NCBI GenBank assembly: GCA_022800525.1
Contig: JAAWQM010000033.1
Location: 1 to 32,881 of the forward strand
Direction: 5' to 3'
Source: Oscillospiraceae bacterium
Lineage (GTDB): Bacteria > Bacillota > Clostridia > Oscillospirales > Oscillospiraceae
Length of the DNA: 32,881 bases
Shown: piece by piece, positions 15,917-23,652 of the stretch
How the letters are laid out: every line of letters starts with the position of its first letter
How positions within the stretch are numbered: position 1 is the stretch's first letter
Notes under the pieces: model-generated
Told to the model about the DNA's origin: nothing
Databases searched by the model: none
Seen by the model: the letters and a program-made list of their open reading frames with translations, nothing else
Program-made: the position numbers and the translations under genes

Positions 15917-15981
15917 TTAACATTTCTTTTACATTTCCTCCGGGATTTTTTCAGCGTGAATTCAGCGATCTGTGCTATCCT
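15917..15981 (+). promoter_or_regulatory. 11-bp-periodic direct repeats (PhoP-box-like) and extended -10 ahead of the VTC operon
   Basis: TTAACA (15917-15922) and TTTACA (15928-15933) are exactly 11 bp apart; on the same 11-bp grid, after one skipped step, come TTCAGC (15950-15955) and TTCAGC (15961-15966). Then TGTGC-TATCCT places a -10 at 15976-15981 with no -35 at the normal spacing. TT(A/C/T)ACA hexamers every 11 bp are the binding pattern of Gram-positive PhoP, which activates promoters lacking a good -35. Two hexamers match fully, two only in the first four bases. Confidence 0.45.
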
Positions 15982-16022
15982 GTCCCTGTCGGGAACGCCA
16001 AAGAGAGGATGTGATCAAAACC

Positions 16023-16694
16023 ATGGATTACCGGCACGAATGGAAACATGAAATCAATGCCTCCGACCTGATTGCCCTGCGACGGCGGCTGCGGGCCGTG
16101 ATGGAGCCGGACAGCCACGGGGCGGGCGGAACATACTTCATCAGGAGCCTCTACTTCGACAGCCTGACGGACCGCGCCCTGCGGCAGAAGCTGGATGGCG
16201 TGGACCGCCGGGAGAAGTTCCGGATCCGGTACTACGACCTGGACCCCTCCCTCATCCACCTGGAGAAAAAAAGTAGATGGAACGGCCTGGGTCAGAAGCG
16301 GAGCGCCAGCCTCACAGAGGAGGAGGCCCGGGCCATCTCGGAGGGCCGTGTGGAGTGGATGGCGTCCTGCCGGGACCCGCTGGTGTGGGAGCTGTACGGC
16401 AAGATGCGCACCCAGGGCCTGCGGCCCAGAACTATTGTGGACTACACCAGGGAAGCGTATGTATTCGGTCCCGGAAATGTGCGGGTCACTTTGGACTATG
16501 ACGTCCGCACCGGGCTGGCCTGCACTGATTTTCTGAACCCCCGCTGCGTCACCATCCCCGCCGGGGACGCCCCCATCATCCTTGAGGTGAAATGGGACGC
16601 TTTCCTGCCGGACCTCATCCGGGACGTGGTCCAGCTGGAGGGACGGCGCACCGCCGCCTTCTCCAAGTACGCCGTATGCAGGATGTACGGATGA
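16023..16694 (+). CDS. VTC domain protein (polyphosphate polymerase-like)
   Basis: A 223-residue cytoplasmic protein of the VTC family, whose yeast relative Vtc4 makes polyphosphate from ATP inside a basic tunnel barrel. Visible family features: Y-R-H-E-W-K-H-E-I-N at the start, R-E-K-F-R-I-R-Y-Y, the basic strand H-L-E-K-K-S-R, I-L-E-V-K-W-D, and F-S-K-Y-A-V-C-R at the end, all contributing tunnel K/R/E residues. Start choice: GGATGTGATC, nearly the full anti-anti-SD, ends six bases before the ATG at 16023; an earlier GTG at 15972 overlaps the promoter -10 and is rejected. It leads a three-gene unit with DUF4956 and a surface beta-helix protein, a recurring bacterial set. Actual product not proven for bacterial members. 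Confidence 0.9.
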   Translation: MDYRHEWKHEINASDLIALRRRLRAVMEPDSHGAGGTYFIRSLYFDSLTDRALRQKLDGVDRREKFRIRYYDLDPSLIHLEKKSRWNGLGQKRSASLTEEEARAISEGRVEWMASCRDPLVWELYGKMRTQGLRPRTIVDYTREAYVFGPGNVRVTLDYDVRTGLACTDFLNPRCVTIPAGDAPIILEVKWDAFLPDLIRDVVQLEGRRTAAFSKYAVCRMYG

Positions 16695-16733
16695 GCTGCG
16701 GCCTGGCGCTATTATAGAAAGGAATGATTCATC

Positions 16734-17408
16734 ATGACCACTTTTCAGGATATCTTCAAATCCAGCTTTCTGGAGAACGTCGCAAGCGTCAGCCTGTTGG
16801 ATATGGCAATCGCCCTTGTCCTTGCCTTCGGGCTGGGTGTGTTCATCTTCCTGGTTTACAAAAAGACCTTCTCCGGCGTTATGTACTCCTCCAGCTTCGG
16901 CGTCACCCTCATCGCCCTCACCATGATTACCACCCTGGTGATCCTGGCGGTCACCAGCAACGTGGTGCTGTCCCTGGGCATGGTGGGCGCGCTGTCCATC
17001 GTCCGCTTCCGCACCGCCATCAAGGAGCCGCTGGACATCGCGTTTCTCTTCTGGTCCATCGCGGTGGGCATCGTCCTGGCCGCCGGACTGATCCCTCTGG
17101 CCGTCATTGGCAGCGTGGTCATCGGGCTGGTCCTGCTGGTGTTCGTCAACCGGAAGTCCCATAACGATCCCTACATCATCGTCGTCCAGTGCGACGGGCA
17201 GGAGAGCGAGCAGAGCGTACGCAGCTTCCTGGCGCAGCAGGTCCTGCGCTGCGTCACCAAGAGCAAGACCGTCCAGCGGGGCGCGGTGGAGCTGAACATG
17301 GAGGTCCGTCTGAAGAGGGATGACACCAGCTTCGTCAACGCTTTGACGGAGCTGCCGGGGGTCCGCAGCGCCGTCCTGGTCAGCTACAACGGCGACTATA
17401 TGGGCTGA
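16734..17408 (+). CDS. DUF4956 family membrane protein
   Basis: A 224-residue protein with four to five membrane segments in the first ~140 residues and a soluble C-terminal domain of ~80 residues. The family hallmark S-L-G-M-V-G-A-L-S-I-V-R-F-R-T-A-I-K-E-P lies around residues 80-100, a polar loop with conserved arginines between membrane helices, which could contact an anionic polymer. DUF4956 genes recur beside VTC-domain genes, so this is plausibly the membrane partner or channel of the VTC enzyme; that is inference. AGAAAGGAATG precedes the ATG. It follows the VTC gene by 39 bases and is followed by the beta-helix gene after 12. Confidence 0.9.
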   Translation: MTTFQDIFKSSFLENVASVSLLDMAIALVLAFGLGVFIFLVYKKTFSGVMYSSSFGVTLIALTMITTLVILAVTSNVVLSLGMVGALSIVRFRTAIKEPLDIAFLFWSIAVGIVLAAGLIPLAVIGSVVIGLVLLVFVNRKSHNDPYIIVVQCDGQESEQSVRSFLAQQVLRCVTKSKTVQRGAVELNMEVRLKRDDTSFVNALTELPGVRSAVLVSYNGDYMG

Positions 17409-17420
17409 GGAGGCGCTCCT

Positions 17421-19136
17421 GTGTCAACTCATAAAAAAATCGACGCCGTCTGTATTGTTGTGGCTCTTCTCTCCGTCGCGCTGACGATTCTGTTCATGAA
17501 CGGCGAAGCCTTTGGGATTGCCCTCGCCGCAAGCGGAGACGCCGGCGACGGCATGTTTACTGGCAACGATCTGGACGCGGACTGGGATACCTCCGCCGCT
17601 ACAAGAATCACGCTCTCTGACAGCGGCAGCGCGGTCAGCGGCAGCGGGGCCTATATCTACGACGGGGATGTTTACATCGTATATCCGGGCCGTTACGCCC
17701 TGACGGGCGGGCTTACCAACGGCAGCGTAATCGTGACCGCCAGCAGGACAGACAAGATCTGGCTGCAGCTGGACGGGGCGGAGCTTTCCTGTGACGATGA
17801 CGCCGCGCTTCGCGTCGAACAGGCTGGCAAGGTGTTCCTGACGCTGGCGGAGGGCTCCAGCAATATGATCTCCTCCGGCGCGGCGTACAGCGCGGAGATC
17901 GCGGATTCGGGGGTGGATGGCGCGATTTACTCCCGGGACGACCTGACCATCAACGGAAGCGGTTCACTTTTGGTCAGCGCGGCGTATAAGCACGGCATTG
18001 TGTGCAACAATGATCTGGTGATTACCGGCGGCAATATCACTATCAGCGCGGTACAGGACGGCATCCATGCCAACGACAGCGTGCGGATTCGGGATGCCGC
18101 GCTCTCCATCTCTGCCGGGGACGACGGCATTACGGTCTCGAACGACGATGAAACGGCCTTCCTCTACGTGGAGTCCGGCAGCATCACCATCCCAGCCTGC
18201 TATGAAGGGCTGGAGGCGATCGACGTCACCATCGCCGGAGGGACGATTGATATTGTATCGGCAGACGACGGCATCAACGCCAACGGCAGCGGCGCCGGCT
18301 CCGTTATCCGCGTTACAGGCGGCGATATCACGGTCACAAATCCATCCGGCCGGGACGCGGACGGCTTCGACTCCAACGGCAGCATCTACATAGAGGGCGG
18401 CAATATCCTCATCAGCGTCGCGGACAGCGGAAGCAACAGCGCCCTGGACTACGGGAGCGAAAACGGCGGCGAGTGCGTCATCAGCGGCGGTACGGTCATC
18501 GCCTGCGGCAGCAGCGCCATGGCAGAGGGCTTCGCCTCCAGCTCTCCCCAGGGGTTCCTGATGGTCAATATGACTGCGGCGGCTGGCACAAAGGTCTCTC
18601 TGGAGGCCGCCTCCGGACAGGAGCTTTTTTCTGCGGAAATCCCATGCGCCTTTTCCTCTGTCGTGCTCAGCACGCCTGAGCTGAAGCTGGGAGACGTCTG
18701 CACCCTGACGGCCGGCGGCGCGGAGGAGCAGGTTACGATTGACAACACCTCGACTTCCGGCTTTGCCGCAGCGGGTATGTTCCGGGGCGGCATGAGGGAC
18801 GAACGGGACGGCGGCGCAATGTCCGGCGGGCAGCAGCCTCCGGAAAACCCCGGACAGGAGGGTGGACCTTCCGGAAACAATGCCGGAATGCGGCCTCCAG
18901 AGGATATGCAGCTCCCGGAGGACCAGGCGGAGGGCCGCCAGTTCCCATCTGATTTCCAGCAGACAGGCCTCGGCGGAGAGATGCCTAACCGCCAGAACGG
19001 ACGGGGCGGCTTCCCCGGAGAAACGTCAGACGAGGCCGCGCCTGTTGAGATTGACGGCGGCAGCGTGGTTCTGCTGGCGGTGTCCGCCCTTGTTCTGCTG
19101 GCGGGACTCGCCATCGCCTTCAAATTCAGACGGTAA
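17421..19136 (+). CDS. Cthe_2159-type beta-helix carbohydrate-binding surface protein
   Basis: A 571-residue exported protein with an N-terminal signal or anchor (~10-36) and a C-terminal membrane segment (~545-566) ending in basic residues. The middle (~85-400) is built of recurrent turns (D-D-G-I, N-D-D-L-V-I-T-G-G-N-I-T-I, G-S-I-T-I type), typical of a right-handed beta-helix and of the Cthe_2159 family, whose founder binds polygalacturonate and calcium. Residues ~455-535 are a G/P/Q/E/N-rich linker, probably spanning the wall. The start is GTG 17421 after GAGGAGG. Third gene of the VTC/DUF4956 unit, so it probably handles or anchors the anionic polymer or a wall polysaccharide; the ligand is not known. 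Confidence 0.88.
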   Translation: MSTHKKIDAVCIVVALLSVALTILFMNGEAFGIALAASGDAGDGMFTGNDLDADWDTSAATRITLSDSGSAVSGSGAYIYDGDVYIVYPGRYALTGGLTNGSVIVTASRTDKIWLQLDGAELSCDDDAALRVEQAGKVFLTLAEGSSNMISSGAAYSAEIADSGVDGAIYSRDDLTINGSGSLLVSAAYKHGIVCNNDLVITGGNITISAVQDGIHANDSVRIRDAALSISAGDDGITVSNDDETAFLYVESGSITIPACYEGLEAIDVTIAGGTIDIVSADDGINANGSGAGSVIRVTGGDITVTNPSGRDADGFDSNGSIYIEGGNILISVADSGSNSALDYGSENGGECVISGGTVIACGSSAMAEGFASSSPQGFLMVNMTAAAGTKVSLEAASGQELFSAEIPCAFSSVVLSTPELKLGDVCTLTAGGAEEQVTIDNTSTSGFAAAGMFRGGMRDERDGGAMSGGQQPPENPGQEGGPSGNNAGMRPPEDMQLPEDQAEGRQFPSDFQQTGLGGEMPNRQNGRGGFPGETSDEAAPVEIDGGSVVLLAVSALVLLAGLAIAFKFRR

Positions 19137-19142
19137 GCGCAG

Positions 19143-19188
19143 AAAGGCCGCGCGGCGGGGACAATCCCCTCCGCGCGGCCTTTGTTTT
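19143..19188. terminator. Terminator between the beta-helix gene and the TepA-like gene
   Basis: Thirteen-base perfect arms (19143-19155 and 19171-19183) with a second stem GGGG/CCCC inside, then TTTGTTTTC on the + strand. The minus gene ends at 19188, so the hairpin probably serves both directions. Confidence 0.88.
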
Positions 19189-19919
19189 CAGCGCGCCGCT
19201 TCCGCAGCCTTCTCCTGCTCCCGCCTGCCCTCTTCAATCTGCTCATAGAGACAGTCCAGCGCGTCGCTGAGTCCGCCGATGCGGTCGATCAGCCCCAGGC
19301 TCACCGCCTCCTCGCCGTAGATTACGCTGCCCACGTCCGCCGCCATCTCGCCGGTCTTGAGCATCAGGCTCAGAAATTTATCCTTTCCAATGCGGCTGTT
19401 TTTCGCCACAAAGCTGACGATCCGCTCCTGAATGCGCTCAAAATAGTTGAAGGTCTGAGGAGCGGCGATGACGGTGCCGTTCATCCGCACCGGGTGGATG
19501 GTCATGGAGGCGGAGGGCACGATCATACTGACCTTGGGAGCCACCGCCAGGGGGACGCCGATGGAGTGTCCGCCGCCCAGCACCAGACTGGCTGTGGGCT
19601 TGCGCATTCCGGAGATCAACTCCGCGATGCCCAGCCCAGCCTCAATGTCGCCGCCCACGGTGTTCAGCAAAAGCAGGATGCCGTCAATCTCATCGTTCTG
19701 CTCCAGGCTGGCCAGGAGGGGCATGACGTGCTCGTATTTGGTGCTCTTCACCGTGTCCGGCAGGACCTGGTGGCCCTCCACCTGTCCCACGATGGTCAGG
19801 GTGTAGATATTCCCACGCCTGCTGTGGCTGACAGCGGAGCCAAAATCCACAATCTGCTGGCTGTCGTCCCGCCTGTCGTCTCCCCCGGCAGGCCCGGTAG
19901 GTTTGGTTTCTTCTTCCAT
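19188..19919 (-). CDS. ClpP-fold serine protease, TepA-like
   Basis: A 243-residue ClpP/crotonase-fold protease, closest in layout to Bacillus TepA (translocation-enhancing protein), with a charged N-terminal extension. The catalytic serine is S119 in G-G-G-H-S-I-G and the histidine H142 in T-I-H-P-V-R-M; N-T-V-G-G-D-I-E at ~86-93 is the oxyanion/strand signature. Unlike housekeeping ClpP it has no partner ATPase gene nearby. TepA-type enzymes degrade signal peptides or small peptides after secretion; role here inferred. ATG at 19919 after GCGAGGGA. Its own promoter lies within the end of cobU. Confidence 0.88.
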   Translation of the reverse strand: MEEETKPTGPAGGDDRRDDSQQIVDFGSAVSHSRRGNIYTLTIVGQVEGHQVLPDTVKSTKYEHVMPLLASLEQNDEIDGILLLLNTVGGDIEAGLGIAELISGMRKPTASLVLGGGHSIGVPLAVAPKVSMIVPSASMTIHPVRMNGTVIAAPQTFNYFERIQERIVSFVAKNSRIGKDKFLSLMLKTGEMAADVGSVIYGEEAVSLGLIDRIGGLSDALDCLYEQIEEGRREQEKAAEAAR

Positions 19920-19964
19920 AAGTGATCCCTCGCTTTCATGGGTAGTCTCTGCGAAAACGGGAAA

Positions 19965-19993
19965 ATCATACGCAGGGAGAAGCTTCTTGTCAA
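19965..19993 (-). promoter_or_regulatory. Promoter of the TepA-like gene, overlapping the cobU stop
   Basis: On the minus strand TTGACA (19993-19988), 17-bp spacer, TATGAT (19970-19965). The -35 contains the cobU TGA stop (19992-19990). Confidence 0.75.
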
Positions 19994-20565
19994 TCTCCTC
20001 CGGCTGTGCCGGCGATTGGAATTCCGCACACCACCTCTACCGTCTGGCAGGCCAGCGCGGCCAGCCTGCGGTGGAGACTTGCCAGCGTCCGGATGTAATC
20101 CATGGTCCCGGGGCCGTACTCTGTCCCGCCGGCGAACACGTCGCAGCTGACCACCACCAGCAGCTCCGCCCGCTCCAGCAGGGCGCGGATGCCGCTGAAG
20201 ATGTGCTCCTCCGCCCGCTCCGCGCCAACGCCTGCCGGCGGCGGCGCGCCGGGCGGCGGCCAGCTCTCGTTGGCCAGCAGGTTTCCCAGGTCCTCCAGCA
20301 GCACGCAGTCCCCCGGCCGCACCGCCGCGCCGCCCACGTCCACGGGACGCTCGATGGTCAGAAACTCAAGCCCGGCCTCCCTCCCGTGCTCTGCCCGCAT
20401 CGCCCGGTGGCGGGCGACCCGCGCGGCGGCCTCCGGACTGCCGTCGTTTTCCATGGCGGCCAGATAGACCGCCCGGCCCCTGGCCCGCGCCAGCAGGGTC
20501 CGCTCCGCCCAGGCGGACTTGCCGCTGCCGCTGCCGCCAGTGACGAGAATCAGCCGCCCAATCAC
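19990..20565 (-). CDS. cobU: Adenosylcobinamide kinase / guanylyltransferase (CobU/CobP)
   Basis: A 191-residue bifunctional enzyme of the lower-ligand assembly stage of cobalamin synthesis: it phosphorylates adenosylcobinamide and then transfers GMP to it. The P-loop is G-G-S-G-S-G-K-S (10-17); R-x-R-H with H53 is the likely guanylylated histidine region, and a Walker-B-like V-L-L-E-D-L-G-N-L-L-A-N-E follows. The start is a GTG whose bases overlap the cobT stop (GTGA, 4-base overlap), so translation is coupled; the frame continues open far upstream through cobT, but that is antiphase reading. GC-rich with poor motif conservation at the C-terminus, yet length is normal. No cobS is in the window. 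Confidence 0.88.
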   Translation of the reverse strand: MIGRLILVTGGSGSGKSAWAERTLLARARGRAVYLAAMENDGSPEAAARVARHRAMRAEHGREAGLEFLTIERPVDVGGAAVRPGDCVLLEDLGNLLANESWPPPGAPPPAGVGAERAEEHIFSGIRALLERAELLVVVSCDVFAGGTEYGPGTMDYIRTLASLHRRLAALACQTVEVVCGIPIAGTAGGD

Positions 20566-21629
20566 TGGGGCTGATAGGCGTCGATGCCGATGCCGTCGAA
20601 GGAGGGCATATCGAAATAGACCCGCAGGGCCATGTCGATCAAAGGCATGACGGACACCGCGCCGGTTCCTTCTCCCAGAGCCATCCCCAGCTTCAGCACA
20701 GGCGTCAGCCCCAGCGCCTCCATGACGGATCCCGCCCCCGGCTCGGCGGACAGGTGGGAGGCGGTCAGCGCGTCCCGGACGGCGGGGCACAGCCGCACCG
20801 CCGCCAGCGCCGCCACCGCAGAAATGAACCCGTCCATAACAGCGGGCGTCCGGCTGAGGGCGCAGCCCAGGTAAAAACCGGCCATGGCGGCGATATCGTA
20901 TCCGCCCACCTTCGCCAGCACGTCCACCGGGTCGGCGGGGTCGGGCCTGTGGAGGGCGATGGCGCGGCCGATAACGCTGATTTTTTTCTCCAGGCCCTGG
21001 TCGGACAGGCCGGCCCCCCGGCCCGTCATCTCCGCCGCCGGACGCTCCAGCAGCGCCGCCGCCACTGCGGAGCTGGTGGTGGTATTGCCAATGCCCATCT
21101 CCCCTGCGGCCAGGAGCGTGTATCCCTGCCCGGCCAGCTCTCCCGCCAGATCCATTCCCGCCAGCAGGACAGACAGGCACTGCTGCCGGGTCATGGCCGG
21201 GACCTGGGACAGGTCCCGGGTCCCCCGCGCCGCTTTGATGGACCGCATTCCGGGGACCTCCGTCAGCATCCCCGCGTCCACGGGCACCACGTCCGCGCCG
21301 GCGACCCGGCCCATGCAGCATACGCTGGCCTGTCCGGTGAGCATGTTTCCGGCCACGATGGCCGTGACCTCGCTGCCGGTCTGGGTGACGCCCTGGGCCA
21401 CCACGCCGTTGTCCGCGCAGAACGCGGCCACGCATTTCTTATTGTCCCGCCGCAGCGGGGCGATGCCCGCCATGCGGGACAGAACGTCCTCCAGCCGCCC
21501 CAGGCCGTGGAGAGGCTTCGCGATTGCGTTCCAGTGGGCCTCCGCCTTTGCGATCCCGTCCGCGTCCGCAGGACGGACCGCTTGTATGGCCGCCTTCAGG
21601 CGGCCTTCCAGTTGCTCCAGTGTTTCCAT
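20562..21629 (-). CDS. cobT: Nicotinate-nucleotide-dimethylbenzimidazole phosphoribosyltransferase
   Basis: A 355-residue CobT, normal length, which transfers phosphoribose from nicotinate mononucleotide to the lower-ligand base (dimethylbenzimidazole or another base) to form alpha-ribazole phosphate for cobalamin. Visible motifs: H-W-N-A-I-A-K-P-L-H-G-L-G near residue 32, F-C-A-D-N-G-V-V, G-E-M-G-I-G-N-T-T-T-S-S phosphate loop, and L-G-E-G-T-G-A, whose glutamate is the catalytic base of the family. ATG after AAAGGAAG. Followed with a 4-base overlap by cobU. Its leader (21630-21753) is packed with GC hairpins but has no cobalamin-riboswitch landmarks. Probably transcribed from the prfC promoter or an unseen one. 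Confidence 0.95.
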   Translation of the reverse strand: METLEQLEGRLKAAIQAVRPADADGIAKAEAHWNAIAKPLHGLGRLEDVLSRMAGIAPLRRDNKKCVAAFCADNGVVAQGVTQTGSEVTAIVAGNMLTGQASVCCMGRVAGADVVPVDAGMLTEVPGMRSIKAARGTRDLSQVPAMTRQQCLSVLLAGMDLAGELAGQGYTLLAAGEMGIGNTTTSSAVAAALLERPAAEMTGRGAGLSDQGLEKKISVIGRAIALHRPDPADPVDVLAKVGGYDIAAMAGFYLGCALSRTPAVMDGFISAVAALAAVRLCPAVRDALTASHLSAEPGAGSVMEALGLTPVLKLGMALGEGTGAVSVMPLIDMALRVYFDMPSFDGIGIDAYQPQ

Positions 21630-21644
21630 ATGTACTTCCTTTCT

Positions 21645-21748
21645 CTGCCCCTCCGGGGCAGGGGGAGCCGTTTCTGCCCGGCGGCCCGGGCGCTCCCCGC
21701 CCCGGGCCGATTCAGGAACCGGCTCCCCGCCCGCGCCCGGAGGGCGCG
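21645..21748 (-). repeat. Cluster of GC-rich hairpins in the prfC-cobT gap
   Basis: Four perfect stems in ~100 bases: 21645-21651/21655-21661 (7 bp, 3-base loop), 21662-21670/21720-21728 (9 bp) enclosing 21682-21690/21701-21709 (9 bp), and 21732-21738/21742-21748 (7 bp, 3-base loop). None is followed by a T-run. They fill nearly the whole gap; the first sits just ahead of the cobT ribosome site. Confidence 0.65.
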
Positions 21749-21753
21749 AAGCC

Positions 21754-23328
21754 TCAGCTGGGCTCTACCAGCTCCAGTCCCGGATTGTGCTTCAGCAAAT
21801 ACCCGACAGGCCACTCGCCAGAGTAAGCAATCAGGCTGTTCCCGCGGAAATCCTCCACCAGCGCCGCGTCCGCGCACAGCGTCAGCTCCTTCGGCTCCAC
21901 CGGCGAGGCGGCAATGCGCCGCAGATGATTGTAGGGCAGGCCGTTCATCCGAAGCTCCACGCCGTACTCCGACCGCATCCGGTACTGGAATACGTCAAAT
22001 TGCAGCGTACCTACCACGCCCACAATGACCTCCTCCATGCCCGCGTAGGGCAGCCGGAAAATCTGGATCGCGCCCTCCTGGGCAATCTGCTCCGTGCCCT
22101 TGATGAACTGCTTCCGCTTCATGGTGTCCATGGGGCTGACCCGCATGAAGTGCTCAGGCTCAAAGGTGGGGATGCCCTGGTATCTGAATTTCTTCCCCGG
22201 CACAGTCACTGTGTCCCCGATGGAGAACATCCCCGGGTCAAACACGCCGATGATGTCCCCCGCGTAGGCCTCGTCGATGATCTCCCGCTCCGCCGCCAGC
22301 ATCTGCTGGGGCTGGCTCAGCCGCAGCTTCTTGCCGGACTGCACATGGTAAACCTCGCTCTCCCGCTGGAACTTGCCGGAGCAGACCCGCATGAACGCAA
22401 TCCGGTCCCGGTGGGCCTTGTTCATATTCGCCTGGATTTTGAACACAAAAGCGGAGAAATCCGGGGAAAACGCGTCGATCTCCCCCGCGTCCGACACCCT
22501 GCTGGTAGGCGGCGTGGTCATGCGCAGAAATTCCTCCAGGAACGGCTCCACGCCGAAGTTGGTCAGCGCCGAGCCGAAAAACACCGGGCTCAGCATCCCC
22601 GCCCGGACAGCCTTCAGGTCAAAATCCCTGCCAGCGCCCAGCAGCTCCACCTCCTCCCGGAGGGCCTGCCAGCGGGTTTCGCCGATATAATTTGCGGCGG
22701 CGGGGTCCTCCAGGTCCACCTCCACGGAGGCGGCCTTCTTTCCGTGGCCCTCGCTGGAGAAGAACAGGATGCTGGCCTTCTCCCGGTCGTAGACGCCCTG
22801 GAACTCCCTGCCGCAGCCGATGGGCCAGTTGACGGCATAGGTGTCGATGCCCAGCTCCCGCTCCACCTCCTCGCACAGCTCCAGAGGGTCCCGGGTCTCC
22901 CGGTCCATCTTGTTGATGAAGGTAAAAATCGGAATGTGGCGCATGGCGCAGACATGGAACAGCTTCCGGGTCTGAGGCTCCACGCCCTTGGCCCCGTCGA
23001 TGACCATGACCGCCGAGTCCGCCGCCATCAGGGTGCGGTAGGTGTCCTCGGAGAAATCCTGGTGGCCCGGCGTGTCCAGGATGTTGATGCAGTACCCGTC
23101 GTGCTGGAACTGCATGACGGAGCTGGTGACGGAGATACCGCGCTGCTTTTCAATCTCCATCCAGTCGGAGGTGGCGGCCCGGGCCCGCTTGCCCTTGACC
23201 TCCCCGGCCTGGGCGATGGCCCCGCCGTAGAGGAGGAATTTTTCTGTCAGTGTGGTTTTCCCCGCGTCGGGGTGGGAAATGATGGCGAAGGTGCGCCTCC
23301 GCGCGATCTCTTCTTGTAATCCAGCCAT
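21754..23328 (-). CDS. prfC: Peptide chain release factor 3 (PrfC-type GTPase)
   Basis: A 524-residue translational GTPase that removes RF1/RF2 from the ribosome after termination; normal RF3 length. G motifs: S-H-P-D-A-G-K-T-T (18-26), R-G-I-S-V-T switch I, D-T-P-G-H-Q-D-F-S switch II, and N-K-M-D. The R-F-x-G/F-D/F-E-P-E-H-F-M-R-V segment and the P-F-L-E-E-F domain match RF3 rather than EF-G or the tetracycline-resistance group. ATG at 23328 follows AAGGAGG by five bases; the frame is open 53 codons further but those cover the promoter. Minus-strand promoter TTGACA/TATAAT upstream. Confidence 0.95.
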   Translation of the reverse strand: MAGLQEEIARRRTFAIISHPDAGKTTLTEKFLLYGGAIAQAGEVKGKRARAATSDWMEIEKQRGISVTSSVMQFQHDGYCINILDTPGHQDFSEDTYRTLMAADSAVMVIDGAKGVEPQTRKLFHVCAMRHIPIFTFINKMDRETRDPLELCEEVERELGIDTYAVNWPIGCGREFQGVYDREKASILFFSSEGHGKKAASVEVDLEDPAAANYIGETRWQALREEVELLGAGRDFDLKAVRAGMLSPVFFGSALTNFGVEPFLEEFLRMTTPPTSRVSDAGEIDAFSPDFSAFVFKIQANMNKAHRDRIAFMRVCSGKFQRESEVYHVQSGKKLRLSQPQQMLAAEREIIDEAYAGDIIGVFDPGMFSIGDTVTVPGKKFRYQGIPTFEPEHFMRVSPMDTMKRKQFIKGTEQIAQEGAIQIFRLPYAGMEEVIVGVVGTLQFDVFQYRMRSEYGVELRMNGLPYNHLRRIAASPVEPKELTLCADAALVEDFRGNSLIAYSGEWPVGYLLKHNPGLELVEPS

Positions 23329-23422
23329 GTCGGCCTCCTTATTCAATAATCTTTTTTGTTCGTCTGCTGCTCTTTCTACATGGGTCCGGCCTCCTGGTTG
23401 GATTTGGTCTCGTAACGGTCCT

Positions 23423-23451
23423 ATTATAGCCAGATGTGAGGGTGTTGTCAA
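23423..23451 (-). promoter_or_regulatory. Promoter of prfC
   Basis: On the minus strand TTGACA (23451-23446), 17-bp spacer, TATAAT (23428-23423): full consensus. The untranslated leader would be about 88 bases. Confidence 0.9.
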
Positions 23452-23571
23452 TTTACTTTGCTGTTTCTCATGGAAATCAAATTTCACAGCACGAGTCTTG
23501 AGTCCGCCCCGCCGGTTTTTCCTGGGCAGGGACGAAATAACCGGAAATTTGGTTCAAATTGACAAATCATC

Positions 23572-23601
23572 TTGCAGGGAAGGCGGCATGTGTGGTAAAA
23601 T
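23572..23601 (+). promoter_or_regulatory. Probable promoter of the M16C peptidase operon
   Basis: TTGCAG at 23572-23577, 18-bp spacer, TAAAAT at 23596-23601 preceded by TGG. A TTGACA at 23559-23564 nearby has no matching -10. Moderate match only. Confidence 0.5.
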
Positions 23602-23652
23602 TGAAATATTCCAATTCCCGCGCAAAAGAAATTGAGATAACGGAGGTTCAAT

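Noticed and set aside
15814-16014. 66-codon + strand frame ahead of the VTC gene
   Set aside because: Covers the regulatory region and promoter; no start signal.
19990-21435. One long minus-strand frame suggesting a cobT-cobU fusion
   Set aside because: The upstream part is out of frame with the real cobT; cobU starts at the GTG overlapping the cobT stop.
21630-21753. Cobalamin riboswitch ahead of cobT
   Set aside because: No B12-box-like GCCACTG or other conserved core; only GC hairpins.
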